Shown: piece by piece, positions 35,650 to 48,900 of the stretch
How the letters are laid out: each line of letters starts with the position of its first letter
How positions within the stretch are numbered: the first letter of the stretch is position 1
Assembly (NCBI RefSeq): GCF_028769735.1
Contig: NC_088172.1
Span: forward strand, 36,914,397 to 36,978,396
Length of the DNA: 64,000 bases
Origin: Zonotrichia leucophrys gambelii
Lineage: Eukaryota; Chordata; Aves; Passeriformes; Passerellidae
Direction: 5' to 3'
Notes under the pieces: generated by a model
The model's input: only the letters and a program-made list of their open reading frames with translations
Told to the model about the DNA's origin: nothing
Databases searched by the model: none
Made by a program: the position numbers and the translations under genes

Positions 35650-38600
35650 CAAAGAACCAAAGCAAACTTTGTTTTTCCTGTTCTTCCTACCCTCTGCAGA
35701 CACTCCATTAGGGACGTCTTAGCAGCTACACAGGGTCACAGGCTGGACCCTTTGGGTACAGCACAGCTCCCTCCAGCTGGCCAAGAGCGCTGTCAGAGTC
35801 TGCCTTGCAGATGATTGCTAAAGGACAGTGAAAATTGGACACAGCAAGGATCACCAGAATACAGCCAGTGATAGTAAGGAATTTGTGGGGCTGTTTTTCT
35901 GGCTGTTGAAAGAATCAAGTCCTAGTGCCATATCTTTCAAAGCATGGAAAGTGGGTCAATGCTGATCTATAAGAACTCTATAAGAAGTCATCTGCAAATA
36001 ACTGCAAATGACTTTGTAAACCAACCGTATTTTGGCTTCTCTCTCATTTGACTAGCAACCAACCAAAATGAGGGATGCTGGAAGTTTATCCTGGCTTCAT
36101 TTGTCTTTAACTGGAAACTGTTGTGACAACACCACAAACATGGGGGGTTTTTATTGGTTAAAATCTTAGTTGGAAAAGTGGAGGAACATCAGCCAGCGGA
36201 AACAAATTCCTCTGTCCTTTGTTTCAACCACTCTTGGTCTATTTCCTCCACTATTATCAACCTCCTCAGTCAATCACATTCTTTTTCCTATAATCAGTTC
36301 AGCCTTGACTAATGAGTACTGTTCCTTTTCCTCATGTCATTTCTTTGCCACATGCCAGAAGCTCCATTTTGCTGGGCTGAGAACAAGACAGGGAGCCAGG
36401 ACAAGTTTCAATTCTGTGGTGTCATTGTGACGTATAAATATACATCCTTCAAATAGGACCCTATGCTGATTTAAATATTGCTGTAGATGACAACTTGTCC
36501 TGTACTAAATATTTTTGAAGTTCTGAATGAAGTATTAGAAATGTCACTCCTGCACAGGTATGGATTAAAGTACTTGTAACTGTTGAATCTTGAAAGAAAA
36601 GAGCTGGGGGAGAGGGAGCCGTTTGTGAAATTCAGGCTAAATACAGGCAATGATTAATCGTGTTTCTGCCATGAGGCCATTATAGCAGCAATCTGACAGA
36701 GGAGTTGCCTAGCCTGATGACAGCTATTATGTTTTTTTCTTTGACCTCTCTTCTGAGGATGCAATTCATTTATACTGGGCTATTACAACTAATTAAAACA
36801 AAGCTGCAAACAGCAGGGAATGTGTGGAGCAGCTCCATCTGCATTATGCTGATAAAAACCAGTTCACATGGACATGCAGTCATTAACATGCAACCATATG
36901 TGTAGCTGTGTGTTTCACAGATATTCTGTTTGATTTGAACACAGGAGAGTTTTCATCTCATAGTTTGTATATCACACTGTACTTAAGAAGAAGCAGAAAA
37001 AAGCAAACTGTGCTTCTCACTGGATTTTTTTTCTCTTCTCTAATAAACAACTATCTACCTCCTTCCTTTCTAGGTACGTTTGGTGTTTTGCATTTGTATT
37101 ATGTCTCTTTGGCAGCCCCTGTTTGGGATTTCCTTATATTAACATTCAGCACAAAGGAATCTCATCTTCAGGGTCCAATGGGCTAATGGTTTCCTTCGGC
37201 ATCTGAATAAATCAACAGCTGTGGCCTTCAGCCATTTTGTCTTTCCAAAATAAAAGTGACGGGAAACTGCTTGTTGTTGTTGTAACAGTTCTCATACATG
37301 CTCTGCAAGCAGGATACAAAGCCTTTTTTCTGCACAGAAGACTTCGCACAAAACATACAGCATTAGAAATGTAATTTTCCCCTCACTCCATCAGTAAGAG
37401 CAATGTAGCCCAACTTGAAGTGATCAGAAGATAAAAAGTTTGCTCAGAAGTCAGTGAGTTTTATTAAAACATTTGATTCATAAATACTCGTATCACAGTA
37501 AATGCACACGTTATATATGTGCCTGCATTTCTGTGCCACAGGCAGGATGATGGTGTCAACTGAAAGTGCTTTTTTATTCAAAGACAGTCACTGATACCTG
37601 TGCAGGCTCTTTGTGCTAGAAGTTGTGCTGTGGTTGCCAACAGCAGCTGAGGCACTGACCCAGCAACTGGAATGTGTCACTCTTTGACACTGAACTTCTC
37701 TCTCACTCCTGTGCTGGTTCTGGTGCTCATCTGATGGTTATGCACAGTAAGTTCAATTTTGACATCCAGCAGGAAAATTTAAAGCTGGGAATTGTTCGTC
37801 TTTAGAGCAGTGTGGACTTGTAGTTGAACTGTGTCTGATTGGAATTTTTAAAATTCCAAATAAAACCAGTCTATCACCAAAAGGCTGGATCAGGTGCAGA
37901 AACTCTGCACAAACTACTTCCACTCAGGGAACTATTTTGGGTGTGATTGTCTTGGGGAGTGGGTTTTGTTGTTTTGTTGTGGATTGTTTTTTAATGGAAG
38001 TACAGCAAAGACACACCCTGAAAGCTCCGGGACACAAAGACACTGTTTTCTCTCGAGAGCCATTGGGAGAACGGGATGTGAGGTTACCTGTAAGTTTACA
38101 TTTTCCTGCACTGATTTGCCTAAGCTGACAATGCCATGAGCAGGGTGCTGCCATCAATACCACAGCTCCCACAGAGAGGCCAAGACAAAGCAGTACAAAC
38201 ACACTTCATGCCTTAAGCTCAGCACAAAGCCTCTTCTCTCATCATCCTCCAACAATGTCAGATTGTCATTAATTTTCTTGAAACTGGCAGCCTTTTTGTG
38301 AGTGCTGCTCAGGCACTTTTGAGTTTATAAATAGCATTCCCAAAGGGCAGTCATTCTGTATGTCTGTGGAATTCCTTGAGTTGACCAAATACCCGCTGTT
38401 AGAAAATTCTATAATAAAACACTATTTCCCCTGATAATTACATACCCTCACCTTCAGTTATACCAGTTGAACTCGGTGTACTTCTAGAGTAGATGCTTCA
38501 GTAGATGCTTCTGTGAAGTGTATAATTATTCCCAGCAAGCTACTAAATTTTACAAAATAATGTTTCCTGCATTTTTGGTTCTGAAAGTTATTATGTAAAT

Positions 38601-41380
38601 AACAACTGACAAAACCATTAGGCATTACTACAAAGAAAACATTGCCCAGTGCTAGAAAGAACACACATGCTTGGCCATTCCCCCTGCTTGGCTCCAGAAA
38701 AATAAAACCCTATAGATTTTCTGTTGTCAAAAAAAAGGCAGAATTATTATTGGATCTATTAAATATGAAATATTTTCAATGAGAAGTGTAAGCTCTCCTC
38801 TTAGTATGGTACTTGTGACTATGAAGAAGGGCCCCTTGGCAGCACCTTGAAGGCTTTCACTGATTATTTTTTGTTGTTGTTATGCAGAGTAAGAACTTAG
38901 ATGTTTATCTACATTCCTGCAGGCTTGTATATCCTCTCCCTCGGGGCCCTGATGCCTGATGCCAAGAATACACATCAGGTTTTCTAGAGAGGCAGCAAAC
39001 TGAGCCAAACAACAGACTGAGCACTTCAGGAGCACCTGATTGCCTTATATTTTCCCTTCTAAGAAGTTAATGTATTGAGGATTATTCATTTTACCACAGT
39101 GTATTCCCTCCCACAAAAGCAGCAGAATATGAGTTTTCTGTTTCACTCATTGGCTACAAGTGTAAATTTTGACCCTGTAATCCCACTTTAACTGTTACCA
39201 AAATCTCAGCCTGAAGGAGGAAAAGCAGCTCCTGTTTTGCTTTCAGAGCCAATGAAGTTAGAGGCAAACAGAAGATTGGATTTATGGCCTGATAAGTGAA
39301 ATGTTTCTGAATTCCCATTCTAAGTGGGATGGTGAATTGAGATTATTGCAGCTTCTCCTGATAAATGTGCAAAGAACTGCAAGTTTTTTGTTTGCAGAGA
39401 AAAACACCACAAAGAAATTAATACAGAATAGTTCGTTGCGCTTTTGGACTTGCGTTTGCCCATGGGGAAGTGTAGAGGGGAATGTGTGACAGAGAAGGCG
39501 AATGTGCTCCAGCATGCCCCTGAGTTCCCAAAAGTGTATCATCAAAGGTATTTGCAAACCTGAGTGTTTTTTCGAAGGAAGCAACATTGAACTAACTCAT
39601 CAGCTGGTTTGTGAGTTGATTACCCACAAATTTGGGCATGGGTAACACATACTTATCCTACCAAAAGTTGAATCCTTTAGCTGACACTCTCCCAAAAACA
39701 CCCACTGAGAGAACAGTTTGCAGACACAATGTTTCCTAGTCTTTTTCACTTCTTCATTGGTGTTATTTTCAGCCCAGACTGGAAAATCAGCATAACTTCT
39801 TCTATCTAATTTGTCCTTATGCTTCTGCCCTTCACATCAAATTCCTTCTTTTTCAGATATTCGTGTTAATAGTTATTTATTCCAGAGCTCCTGCTGTGTT
39901 CAGGAACTCCCAGTCTCCATTCATTACCTTTTGTCACAAACAAGAGGGAGAACAATAGTTTTGTTTAAACACAGTGGTCTGCTGAAAGATCATGTTTTTT
40001 CAGAGTGAGCTGCTAGAAGATAGAATTGGTCTGATAGGAGGGCAGAGAGCAACGCATTATTGAAGGAAGGAAATTTCCTGTTTCAGCAATTTTTTCACCA
40101 TAGAATCAGAGCTCTGTCTCAGATTCTCTTTGGAATCAGAATTCCAAAACTTATTCTTGTTCCGATTTGTAATTAAAGCAATTTGTGCAGTGAATATTCT
40201 AAAAGCCACTTGCTTCTGGGAAAATAAAAATGGTTTAAACATTCCATGTTTTTCTTTCAGTGTTTATATTTGTCTCATGACTTGTTGATAAAGACCAGAT
40301 TTAGGGAGTTTACTTCTTTTAAAACAGTTCTCTGACATCCCAGGTGACTCCTCTGTGATCCCTCTTCTTCTCAATGAAAAATCCAAGTGTCATTGTCTGG
40401 AATATTCTTTTGGATTTTAAGATAAAATTAATTTCATTTCATCTGCTTTTAGGTGCATGCTTCAGCTACTCTGCTGATGCAGATTCACTTGACAATCTGT
40501 GGAAAGGAAGAAGCAGGCACTGATGGTAAACAGTTCTTCAGATCCTCAAATAAGTGCCTGCATGATAAAAACCCTGGAGAGGTGCCAGCATCTTTCTGAT
40601 GGTTGTGGAGGGAAAACACACCACGACCTTAGACTTGACTAAAGTTGGATAAAGCAAATGCTATGTCCAATACAAATTCCTTTTGCAGCATCTCTGTGTT
40701 AGTTTTGCCTTTAGGTTCTGCTAAACTTCTGTTTTGCTAGCAAACAAAATCAGCAATGCAGAGTTAGATTTAGCTCATGACTAAAGCTTACAAGCAGCAC
40801 TGCTCAGAATCAATAGAGACAAAATAGTGGTGGATGTGCTTAGACTGGAAATTAGAAAGGAGATATTATGGCAGAGCACTGCCATGATATTCTGCAACAA
40901 CAATCATAGAGGAGTTTGGAGAGAAGTGACAGTAATGGTTCTCAGGATGAAGCTTGTTCCTTCTGTCTAATGGATTATTATTCAATGATTTGCTTTGGTA
41001 GCAGGAAAAAGGCCTTGGTTCCATTGTTCCCTAAGTCCATGTATTAACATACACCCATATCGAATGTATGTTTGTATGTGTGTGTGTTGTATGTATACAG
41101 CTCTCTGTTCATCTTCTAGAAGTCCTGGGCACAAGGGTCACATTCTTACCAGTCCATGGAAAACAAAGAGCCCAGGCATCTGTGTACCTTCACAGGCTGA
41201 TACAAGTACAGTGTGGCTTTCACTATTCCTGTTTTGCCTTTGATGTCCAAACATGCAGGAGCAACTCCAACATAGCACACAGGTGCCAGAGCAAGCTTAG
41301 CAGTGCCAAATCTGAGTCCTGGTGACAGCAGTCATGGTAAAGATCTCAGTGAACTGGCCAGTCTGCAGTCTGAAGTCATA
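35650..41380. other. Intergenic, no gene seen
   Basis: This is AT-rich unique sequence with no recognisable coding exon or large transposon. AT-rich segments with homeodomain-type motifs occur around 36,650-36,905. A 12-bp tandem doublet (AGTAGATGCTTC twice) lies at 38,488-38,511, and a short GTT run near 37,273. The acceptor paired on paper with the 33,060 mini-exon is at 40,453. Confidence 0.55.
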
Positions 41381-41387
41381 GCATGGA

Positions 41388-41795
41388 AGGATGGAATTGT
41401 TTAGGTTGGAAAGACCTCTGAGATCATCAAGTCCAACCTTTCACCCAGCACTTCCAAGTTCACACAACCAATAAACCATGTCTGCAAGGGCCGCATTTAC
41501 TCATCTTTGAAATATCCCCAGGGATGGTGACACAACCCCTCCCCTGGGCAGCCTGTTCCAATGTTTGACAACCTTTTTGGGAAGAATTTTTTTTTTTATA
41601 ATATCCAGTCTAAACCTCCCGAGTGCATAATGAGGCCATTTCCTTTAGTCCTGTCACTTTCTGCTTGAGAGGATAAAGCACCCTCCACTTGGTACAACCT
41701 CCTGTCAGGAGATGTAGAGTGAGAAGATCCCCCCTGAACCTCCCTCTTTCCAGGTTGAACACCCCAAACTCCCTCAGCTGCTCCTCATCAGACTG
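41388..41795 (-). mobile_element. CR1 LINE, about 400-bp 3' end
   Basis: Inverted CR1 text: TTGTTTAGGTTGGAAAGACC, GAGATCATCAAGTCCAACC, CCAGGGATGGTGACACAACC, GGGCAGCCTGTTCCAATG, CAGGTTGAACACCCCAAAC. The 'sense' form carries the AGTCACCATCCCTGG subtype signature. It resembles the 53.7-kb copy more than those at 17.4 or 30.9 kb. Confidence 0.93.
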
Positions 41796-41947
41796 GGTTT
41801 ATTAATGGGTTATCACAGTCCCACTTTCCCTCTGTTTCTTCTTCCTGGGAAGGACAGCCTTCAGATTGCCAGAAGGACATCCTTAAAAAGGGACAGGTAG
41901 AGGCACAGACCTGCAGTAATGACTACAACTCTCTCCTGCTCTAAAAG

Positions 41948-41955
<8 letters not shown>

Positions 41956-41979
<24 letters not shown>
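41956..41979 (+). repeat. Poly-A tract, 24 bases
   Basis: This is an uninterrupted run of 24 A, the longest homopolymer in the window. It is not preceded by a recognisable retroposed gene. Confidence 0.95.
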
Positions 41980-41984
41980 GGCTG

Positions 41985-44900
41985 AAATCTTCTCTCAGCT
42001 TTGGCTGTTGTCCCACAATACTGAGATACTCTCCCCAGCCCAGGAGTGCTGGAACATTGCTGTTTGACAGCTGCTGATTAACCCCTGTGCTCAAGCAGCA
42101 GCGATAGTGCCATACACAAGCCAGAGACTTAAACTGTCTCCACTTGTGCAAGCTGTGACCTAGAGTGTCTGTTTCTGTGAGGTGCCAATCCAGCACCTGC
42201 CACAAGCGTCTAGCTCAGAGCAAGGGAACAAAGGGAAGTCCCAGTGACACATCTTCCAGCTGCAATCCCAAGGAAGTGTCACAGGAGGACAATAGGATGC
42301 CTCTTCTGCAATGAAAGAGTGGGTGTCATTACAAGACACATAAAATATGCACAGGGTTGAATTTCACCCCACCAAAGACAAGAGACAAAATATGCCTAAT
42401 TTTAGTACACTCTTGGAGTTTTGCTCTACAAGGTCCTTGAAGAAAGTCATAGTGGGATGAGTGACATGGCAGTATCTGGCAACAGCATTGTAACTTCCCT
42501 GAGAAAATGTGATGCATGTGATGTAGTAACCACATTCTCCTAGACTGCATTTGCAGAGAGGGAGGGAGAAAAAAAACAAGAGCCATTATTGTCATTTTTA
42601 CACGGTGACTTCTTTTCTTAGAAAATGAGATTTTTGTTCCTTCTACTTACTTATTTTTGTCAGTGCAACAGCACTGCCCTATGCACTCCTCAGTCTCCTA
42701 TTGCTCTGCTGTGTTGCCTTTCATGTGGATTTGGGTTTTTTTCAACAGCTTAATCTTCCTTTTTCTCAATTTTTCTGCTTGTCCTCACCTCCATCTCCAC
42801 TATTCATCTTTGTTTAAATTGTGTATTCATTTTTATTTCTTTCTGTAAAACCGTTTACAAAAGAGTTGGTATCTAATCCAGATGTCTGTTCTATATATCT
42901 TGCCATTTGCAGGAAATGCTGATAATTTTTTTAATGAGCTTCAGGATGATACTTGTCTTTGAAGTACCAGCTATTCACCTGCTGCCTTAAAAACCGTCTC
43001 AAGTCAGTCCCCAAAGAAGTTGTAAGTCACAAATGTAATTTTGACTGTCTAATTTTATAAGTCACCTGGTTTTCATAAAGTAACCTCTAGCCCCAATTTC
43101 AGATAGTCTGCATGTGGGAGCACAGCTTGATCCCAGCAGCAGTGGGGCAGTACCAGAGCAGGAGAACAGAAAATCCATGATCTGGGAAGGCAAAGGAGCT
43201 CCAGGCACAGATGCAAACCAGAGAAGCTGAAAAGACAGGAGATCATAGGGAGGAAAAGACTGATAAAGAGTTGTAGCCCACACAGCAAACACAGACCAGG
43301 GAAACAAAGGCCTTCTCCAGGAAATGAGCACAAATGTTGGAGAGGAAATTTACCTCACACAAGAGCATTGTACCAGATAGATCTGAGCTGAGCCTTGGAG
43401 ACCAAAGCCTTTCACCTAGGGAAATGGATTAATTTTTGTGTTTGAGGAAGCCATCTGGAAGATGTTGTATTTTCATTTAAGTTCTTCATATTTGGAGAAT
43501 TTCTGTTAAAAAAAAAATAAAGAAAGTAAAAAGACATGAGAAAGGGGAGGAAATTACACAATTACTATAACACAAGAAAAACCTGAGCCAATTCACCAAG
43601 CCAAAACAGGCCTGGAGTGAGTGGTCTGATCTTTCACAGCTTGCAGCTTTAGGACATGACAGTACATATTAAACAAGGGAGAGAAGGAATCGCAGTAAGG
43701 AAGGTCTTAGGGGGAAATTGGGTCTTGGGGTAGAAATTATTGAAGAAGAGGAATAATGGTCAAAAAGGGGCTGCTTACTAGAGGAGACAGAAGAGAAAAG
43801 GAGTTTGGGTTGGCTGAAAGGTTGTTGAGAATTGCATCATCAGCTTTATTTACCCTGGGAGGAGAGACAGGGCTCAGAGTCTGCCCCGCGGTGTGTTAGT
43901 ACTGGAGACACAAACCTTGAAATTACACGAGGAGACATCAAATAGTTTTATTTTGTTTATTGCTTAACTTTGGGAGAAGTGCTCCTGATCATTACATGCT
44001 ATTTTTTTATCTTCTCCATCTTTAACAAGTTGGTGACATATTTAACACAGTGATTCATTAGTGTGATGGGAAAGGAAATTTTCTCAGGTGTCTGGGCTGG
44101 GGCTCAAACCAATTTTCACAATAGTCCTTCACAGATAATCAAAGCCAGCCCTTATGGCTGCTATCCAGGGCCCTCCAGAAATATTATAGAAAAGCTGAGA
44201 GAACTTCTATGGTTTACTTGGGTGCTGGAAAAAAGCTGCAGCTGCATTAAGCACTGTAGAACACCTGTCCCCAAAAAAAACTGCTCCCAAAAGTCCCCCC
44301 ATGTGGGAAATGACACAGGCCACAATTCTGCCCAGGATCAAACTTTATTCCAAGAAGTACAAGAAAACAGTACTAGTCCAGCCCAGGAGGAGAATCAAAA
44401 GGACTTAATGGAAGAAGAGGAATCCAGCAACAGGCAGATTTTAGAAAAACAGAGTTTAGCCCAGTAGGAGTGAAAGGCTGCGGGTTACTTTCAAAATATA
44501 AACCAAAGCTTCTGAGTATAGTTTTTGCAAAGCGCAATCAGCCTATGACAGTTTATTGTTTTTCTGAGAAAGCTTCCTTTGTCCTTGTCTTTTTTCTACA
44601 ACAGATATTTATAGAAATTGTAGTCATAAAGTTGCTAAAAGCACTTCCTGTAAATTACATAAAGGTCTGTCTCCCAGTATCACAAGGACCTTGTGATATC
44701 ACCAGCTTCCCAATATTTTCAGACCTTTTCTTACAGAATAGAAGAGCTCTCTGGCTGTTACCATACACTATCCATGTGCTCAAGGAAAGCACTTGCCTGT
44801 AGGAGACAGTCACTGGCAGACAGTAGCTGGAGCAGTAACTGCAAGTGGTTCACATTGTCGGTGGTGGTCTTGTAGTTGAGATTTTCAGATCTTTAAAATA

Positions 44901-45880
44901 TTTTCTTGAGGTGCTTTTTCTTTGGAAGTTATTTATGCAGATTCACCAGCATACTCCATGTTGTTCATTTTCCCTGGAAAAAAGTGCCTGTGATTGCGGC
45001 CTCTCTTTAATATCCATCAAAATCTTGTGTGATTCTACCTCGCCCAGTATTTTCACAGTGAAGTAGCTGTGCACCTTCTGTTTAGATCTGGGCTATGTTC
45101 ACCTTTATGGATGAGAAAACCCTGGCATATTCCCAGCAAAATTAGACAGTTTAGAATACAGAACATTCTGAAATAAAGCTAAAGTGCCTGGGTTAATTTT
45201 ATATCCAACTGAGCATAAAATGGTTGATTGCAGTCTTCAAGAGGAAAACATGAGATTAAAGAATTGATCTAATCTGCATTGCAGTTTGTTAGAAAACATC
45301 ATGTATTTTAGTGGGCCTAAACATGCACGCTGCCTGGAGTTCAAAGGAAAAGCCAACCATTTTTAAACCAAGCAAAAGGTTTAAAAATGTGCAGAGCACA
45401 GTTGCATAGTAAACAATCCCATGAGCTCATGCTGTGCCCTTTCTTTGCCTGCCTTTGATGTTGGAACTCCCATTTTAATTGTACAGACTTGGTCCTGCTG
45501 CTTGTGAATTTGGTGGGAAGACCTCTCATCAACTTTGATGCAAAAGTTACTTCAGATTCTTACAAGGCTTTTTAGGACAATGAGGCAGTTTTGTACTTTT
45601 ACTGTGCAATGGAATCCTAAATTCCCCCATGTAGAAAGGAAACAGAACCAGGGCTGTGTTGCCCTGACTCTCTGCTCCCAGGGACAGGAGGAACTGCCCC
45701 CTATTTTCCACCTGTTGTCCTTATTCCTTTCTTCACCAAAATGCCAGAAGGAGACAAGCAATGGAGCAAAAAGGATCAGTGGAGGTACAAGGGGAAGGAG
45801 CAAAGGAAGGATGGGGCTGAAGGGCTGTACTGAGTTGAAACAGCACCATAAAATCTTGGAGGGGTTTAGGTTATGAGGGA
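41985..45880. other. Intergenic, no gene seen
   Basis: Unique AT-rich DNA. The frame at plus 44,066-44,467 (133 codons from the first ATG, with an acidic, Gln-rich C-terminal end) has no visible splice signals or recognisable domain. A 21-bp perfect hairpin motif lies at 44,678-44,698. Otherwise nothing is recognised. Confidence 0.5.
44678..44698. repeat. Perfect 10-bp inverted repeat with 1-bp centre
   Basis: TATCACAAGG-A-CCTTGTGATA is perfectly self-complementary around one central base. Confidence 0.9.
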
Positions 45881-45885
45881 GCTTT

Positions 45886-45990
45886 GAAGTCCATGGCCCC
45901 TGCAATGAGCAGGGACGTCCTGAACTACATCAGGTTGCTGAAAGCCCCGTTCAACCTGACCTTGAATGTGCCATGGTGGTGGCAGAGAGG
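45886..45990 (-). mobile_element. CR1 LINE fragment
   Basis: GAGCAGGGACGTCCTGAAC, CATCAGGTTGCTGAAAGCCC and CAACCTGACCTTGAATGTG match the inverted CR1 3'UTR. The terminal repeat is missing or decayed. Confidence 0.75.
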
Positions 45991-45999
45991 AGGTGGCTC

Positions 46000-48900
46000 T
46001 GATGCCTCCCACACTGTGCTGATGCTGCAGCACAGTGTTTTTGAGGGGAAATGGGATACTACTTCCCAAAATCCAATGTCACCCATTGTGGATACACTGC
46101 TGCCTCCTTCTTCTCAAAGGTGTGTTATTAGTTCTTATGCAGAGAGCCATGAACACAAGATGTGTGATACTCTGCCTACATTTCCTAATTGCTAGAGAAG
46201 GATTTTGACAGTAAGCTTCCCCACAGGAAAGGAAGGAAAAATAACATAGAAAAAAATGGAAATAACTTCACTTGTCCAGCTTGCATCTTCCTAAGCTCCA
46301 TCATATTCAGAAAAAAAAAAAAAACTTCCCTTGAATTTGACTCTGTCTGTGACACAGATGCCTGCCAGGGGTCACTTCCAAAGGTGGCCTCCACTAATTC
46401 AGTAATCCCTGACATAAGAGCTGGTGGCAATTATTAATTGAGGAGAAACCCATCTGATGCTACTCCCAAGAGCAGATTAATGGAGATTGGCCCTAATCTC
46501 TACAGATTGTTTGAGATTAAGGTTTACAGTGCTACAGAAAGGATTTAGAAAGTGCCAGTGGAGGCCAGCACTGTCCCAGCCTTATCCCTAGCTGCTGCCA
46601 CTCTTTTCCCACAGGAGACAGAAAGTGATGGACCCAAGCAAAGAGCCCAGGAAGTGTAAAATGTCTTTAGCAGGAGCTGCAGGCACCATGGTATGGAGGA
46701 ATATTCAGAGGGAGGGTAACAGAGGGGCTTTGAGCATTACACAGCTCATTATGGCTTCCACAACGTCTGGCAGCATCACACACTTCTAATTTAATTTGGA
46801 ATTGAGGTGATTTCCCAACACATTGTTTTGCTTTTGAAACCTCTCCCTCGATTCCCCGTTTGCTAATTTATTAACAAATTAGGGTGTTTGCTGTAGCAGA
46901 TGAAGCAACTTGCATTCACAACACTGGTTTAAAAATAGCAACAAATGTAATGGCTCAAATACAGGGTGTCTACTTGGAGAGTAAACATGTCTTCAGTGTT
47001 AGCTCAGCTTTTAAAACAAACTCAGTAATTGCTTCCAGAGGTAAAATATTTGCAAGCTGTTATTACAGCACACATTCATTAAAGGGAAGGAAATGCAGTT
47101 GTCTCTTTGGAGCAGGCAGACAGGAACAGAGAAAGCTGTGCTCCATAATTATTCTTCAAGAGCTGTCAGGTACCTGTACCTCTGACAACTCAACATTAAA
47201 ACCTTATCCATGGAGCATTCATCCATGCTGCTGTTTCCCAAGCCAGCAAAAGAGGTTGTGAATTTGTTCATTAATTTCTGGGAAATGCCATGGGTCTGTC
47301 TCCGAAAGCAAATAGCCCAGGGAGATGTTAAATGTCTTGAGCAGAGGATGTAAACCTGCAAGTGATTTCAGGGTTTGAATATTGTGTATTCTTCAAAAGC
47401 AATGGAAGGGGAGGGACTGTGCCAGCTAGCTCATATCCTTACACAGATGTGTTTTTTCTTAAAAGTGGCTGTTTCACGTCAGAGAATGTGATCCTGCAGC
47501 TGCTAAAATTGACAGCCAGCTTCTTCACACCAGGACAGGCTGGAATGGGGACTGTCTGGAGATAACAGAGGCAGCACTTCACTTGTTACAGATTTCTTTA
47601 GAGTTGTGCAATAGAACATATCTCTGGCTTTTGTTGTTCACAGAAACATCCCTCATAGACAGCAGACTTTCGATCATGGTTTTAGTTCAACTTCTCCTGC
47701 CCTGGACATAATTTGGAACAATTTTGCACTAAAAATAACCAGGCAGGAAAAAACAACCAAAATAAAGAACTCAAGAAAAACATAAATCTACATTGTTTCC
47801 TTTTCAAGGGATAATAATAAGGTGATATGGCAGCAGGCCACGGCAATAAAATGCCCCATATCTATACTGCACACATGGTGCATCAGAATGGCACCATTCT
47901 GTTCACAGGAGCACAACCTAAAATTAACTTTCAGGGGCTCCATACCACAGCAAGCTCAGTTAAAATTCTGATGCTTAAAAAATCAAGAGTCTCACTAGCA
48001 CTGAGGGCATTTGAAGCACACAGCCTGCTTTGGAGCTTCTAGCATTTTCAGTGGGAACACAGTACATGTGAATCCCAGGTTACTCACATGTTTTACAGTA
48101 AACACTGCTCCGGATTAAACCTCTCTGGACTTAATTTTTAGCCAAGGGCTACTTAGAATTTAGAAGCTGGGCAGCCCTCACAGGCCTGGTTCACTCCAGT
48201 TGTTTAACATGCACACCAATGTTGTGATCCCCCATACACAGCCAGGAGCAATGCTTATCTTTTGTAGGAACCCTGCTGCCCAGATCTCTTGCCCAGGAGG
48301 AAGACTTCATATTACAGGTGCAGTTTTTCCTGAAATTCTTTCAATCCCCACTGTACTCTAATTAACAGGATTGTCTCAGCAAAGACTCCACCTCTGTTAA
48401 GGGAAGGCCCCTATGGACCAAACATCCATGGCACGCAGCCCTTTTTCTGACTTGGGAGGTGTTTATTTGGGGCTGGAGCCCCTTAGGGAATTGTCTGCTA
48501 GATTTTTTTATGTGGATATGTAAAGCCAAAATTTGACAGAAAGCAAAGAGAGACCTTCAGGAAGCTCCTACCCTTGGGAGCGTCATGCTGGTGGTCACCA
48601 TCCATTGGTCTGGAAACTTCCCCATCCAGCCCACAGAGAATTTGGGCTTTGTGGTTTCTTCTCCCAAACTGTCTGTTGTACCATTTGCCTTACAGGTCTG
48701 TCTCAGGAACCTGCTGTGGAAAGGAAGCTAAGATCTTCAGATTTCCAGACTACTGTCCCTGTTTCTGCCATCTTCCACCCTCTTGTGCATAGGTTCAAAG
48801 GAAAAAATCATAGGAAGATATTCTTCAACCAGGAGCAGCACCGTATGGTTATCCTGGTTCCCTTGCACTCTGTTATTCAGAATGAGCCTCTGTACAGAGG

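Noticed and set aside
45552..45905. 117-codon minus frame rich in Pro/Leu
   Set aside because: It partly overlaps a CR1 fragment and has no recognisable domain or conserved start.
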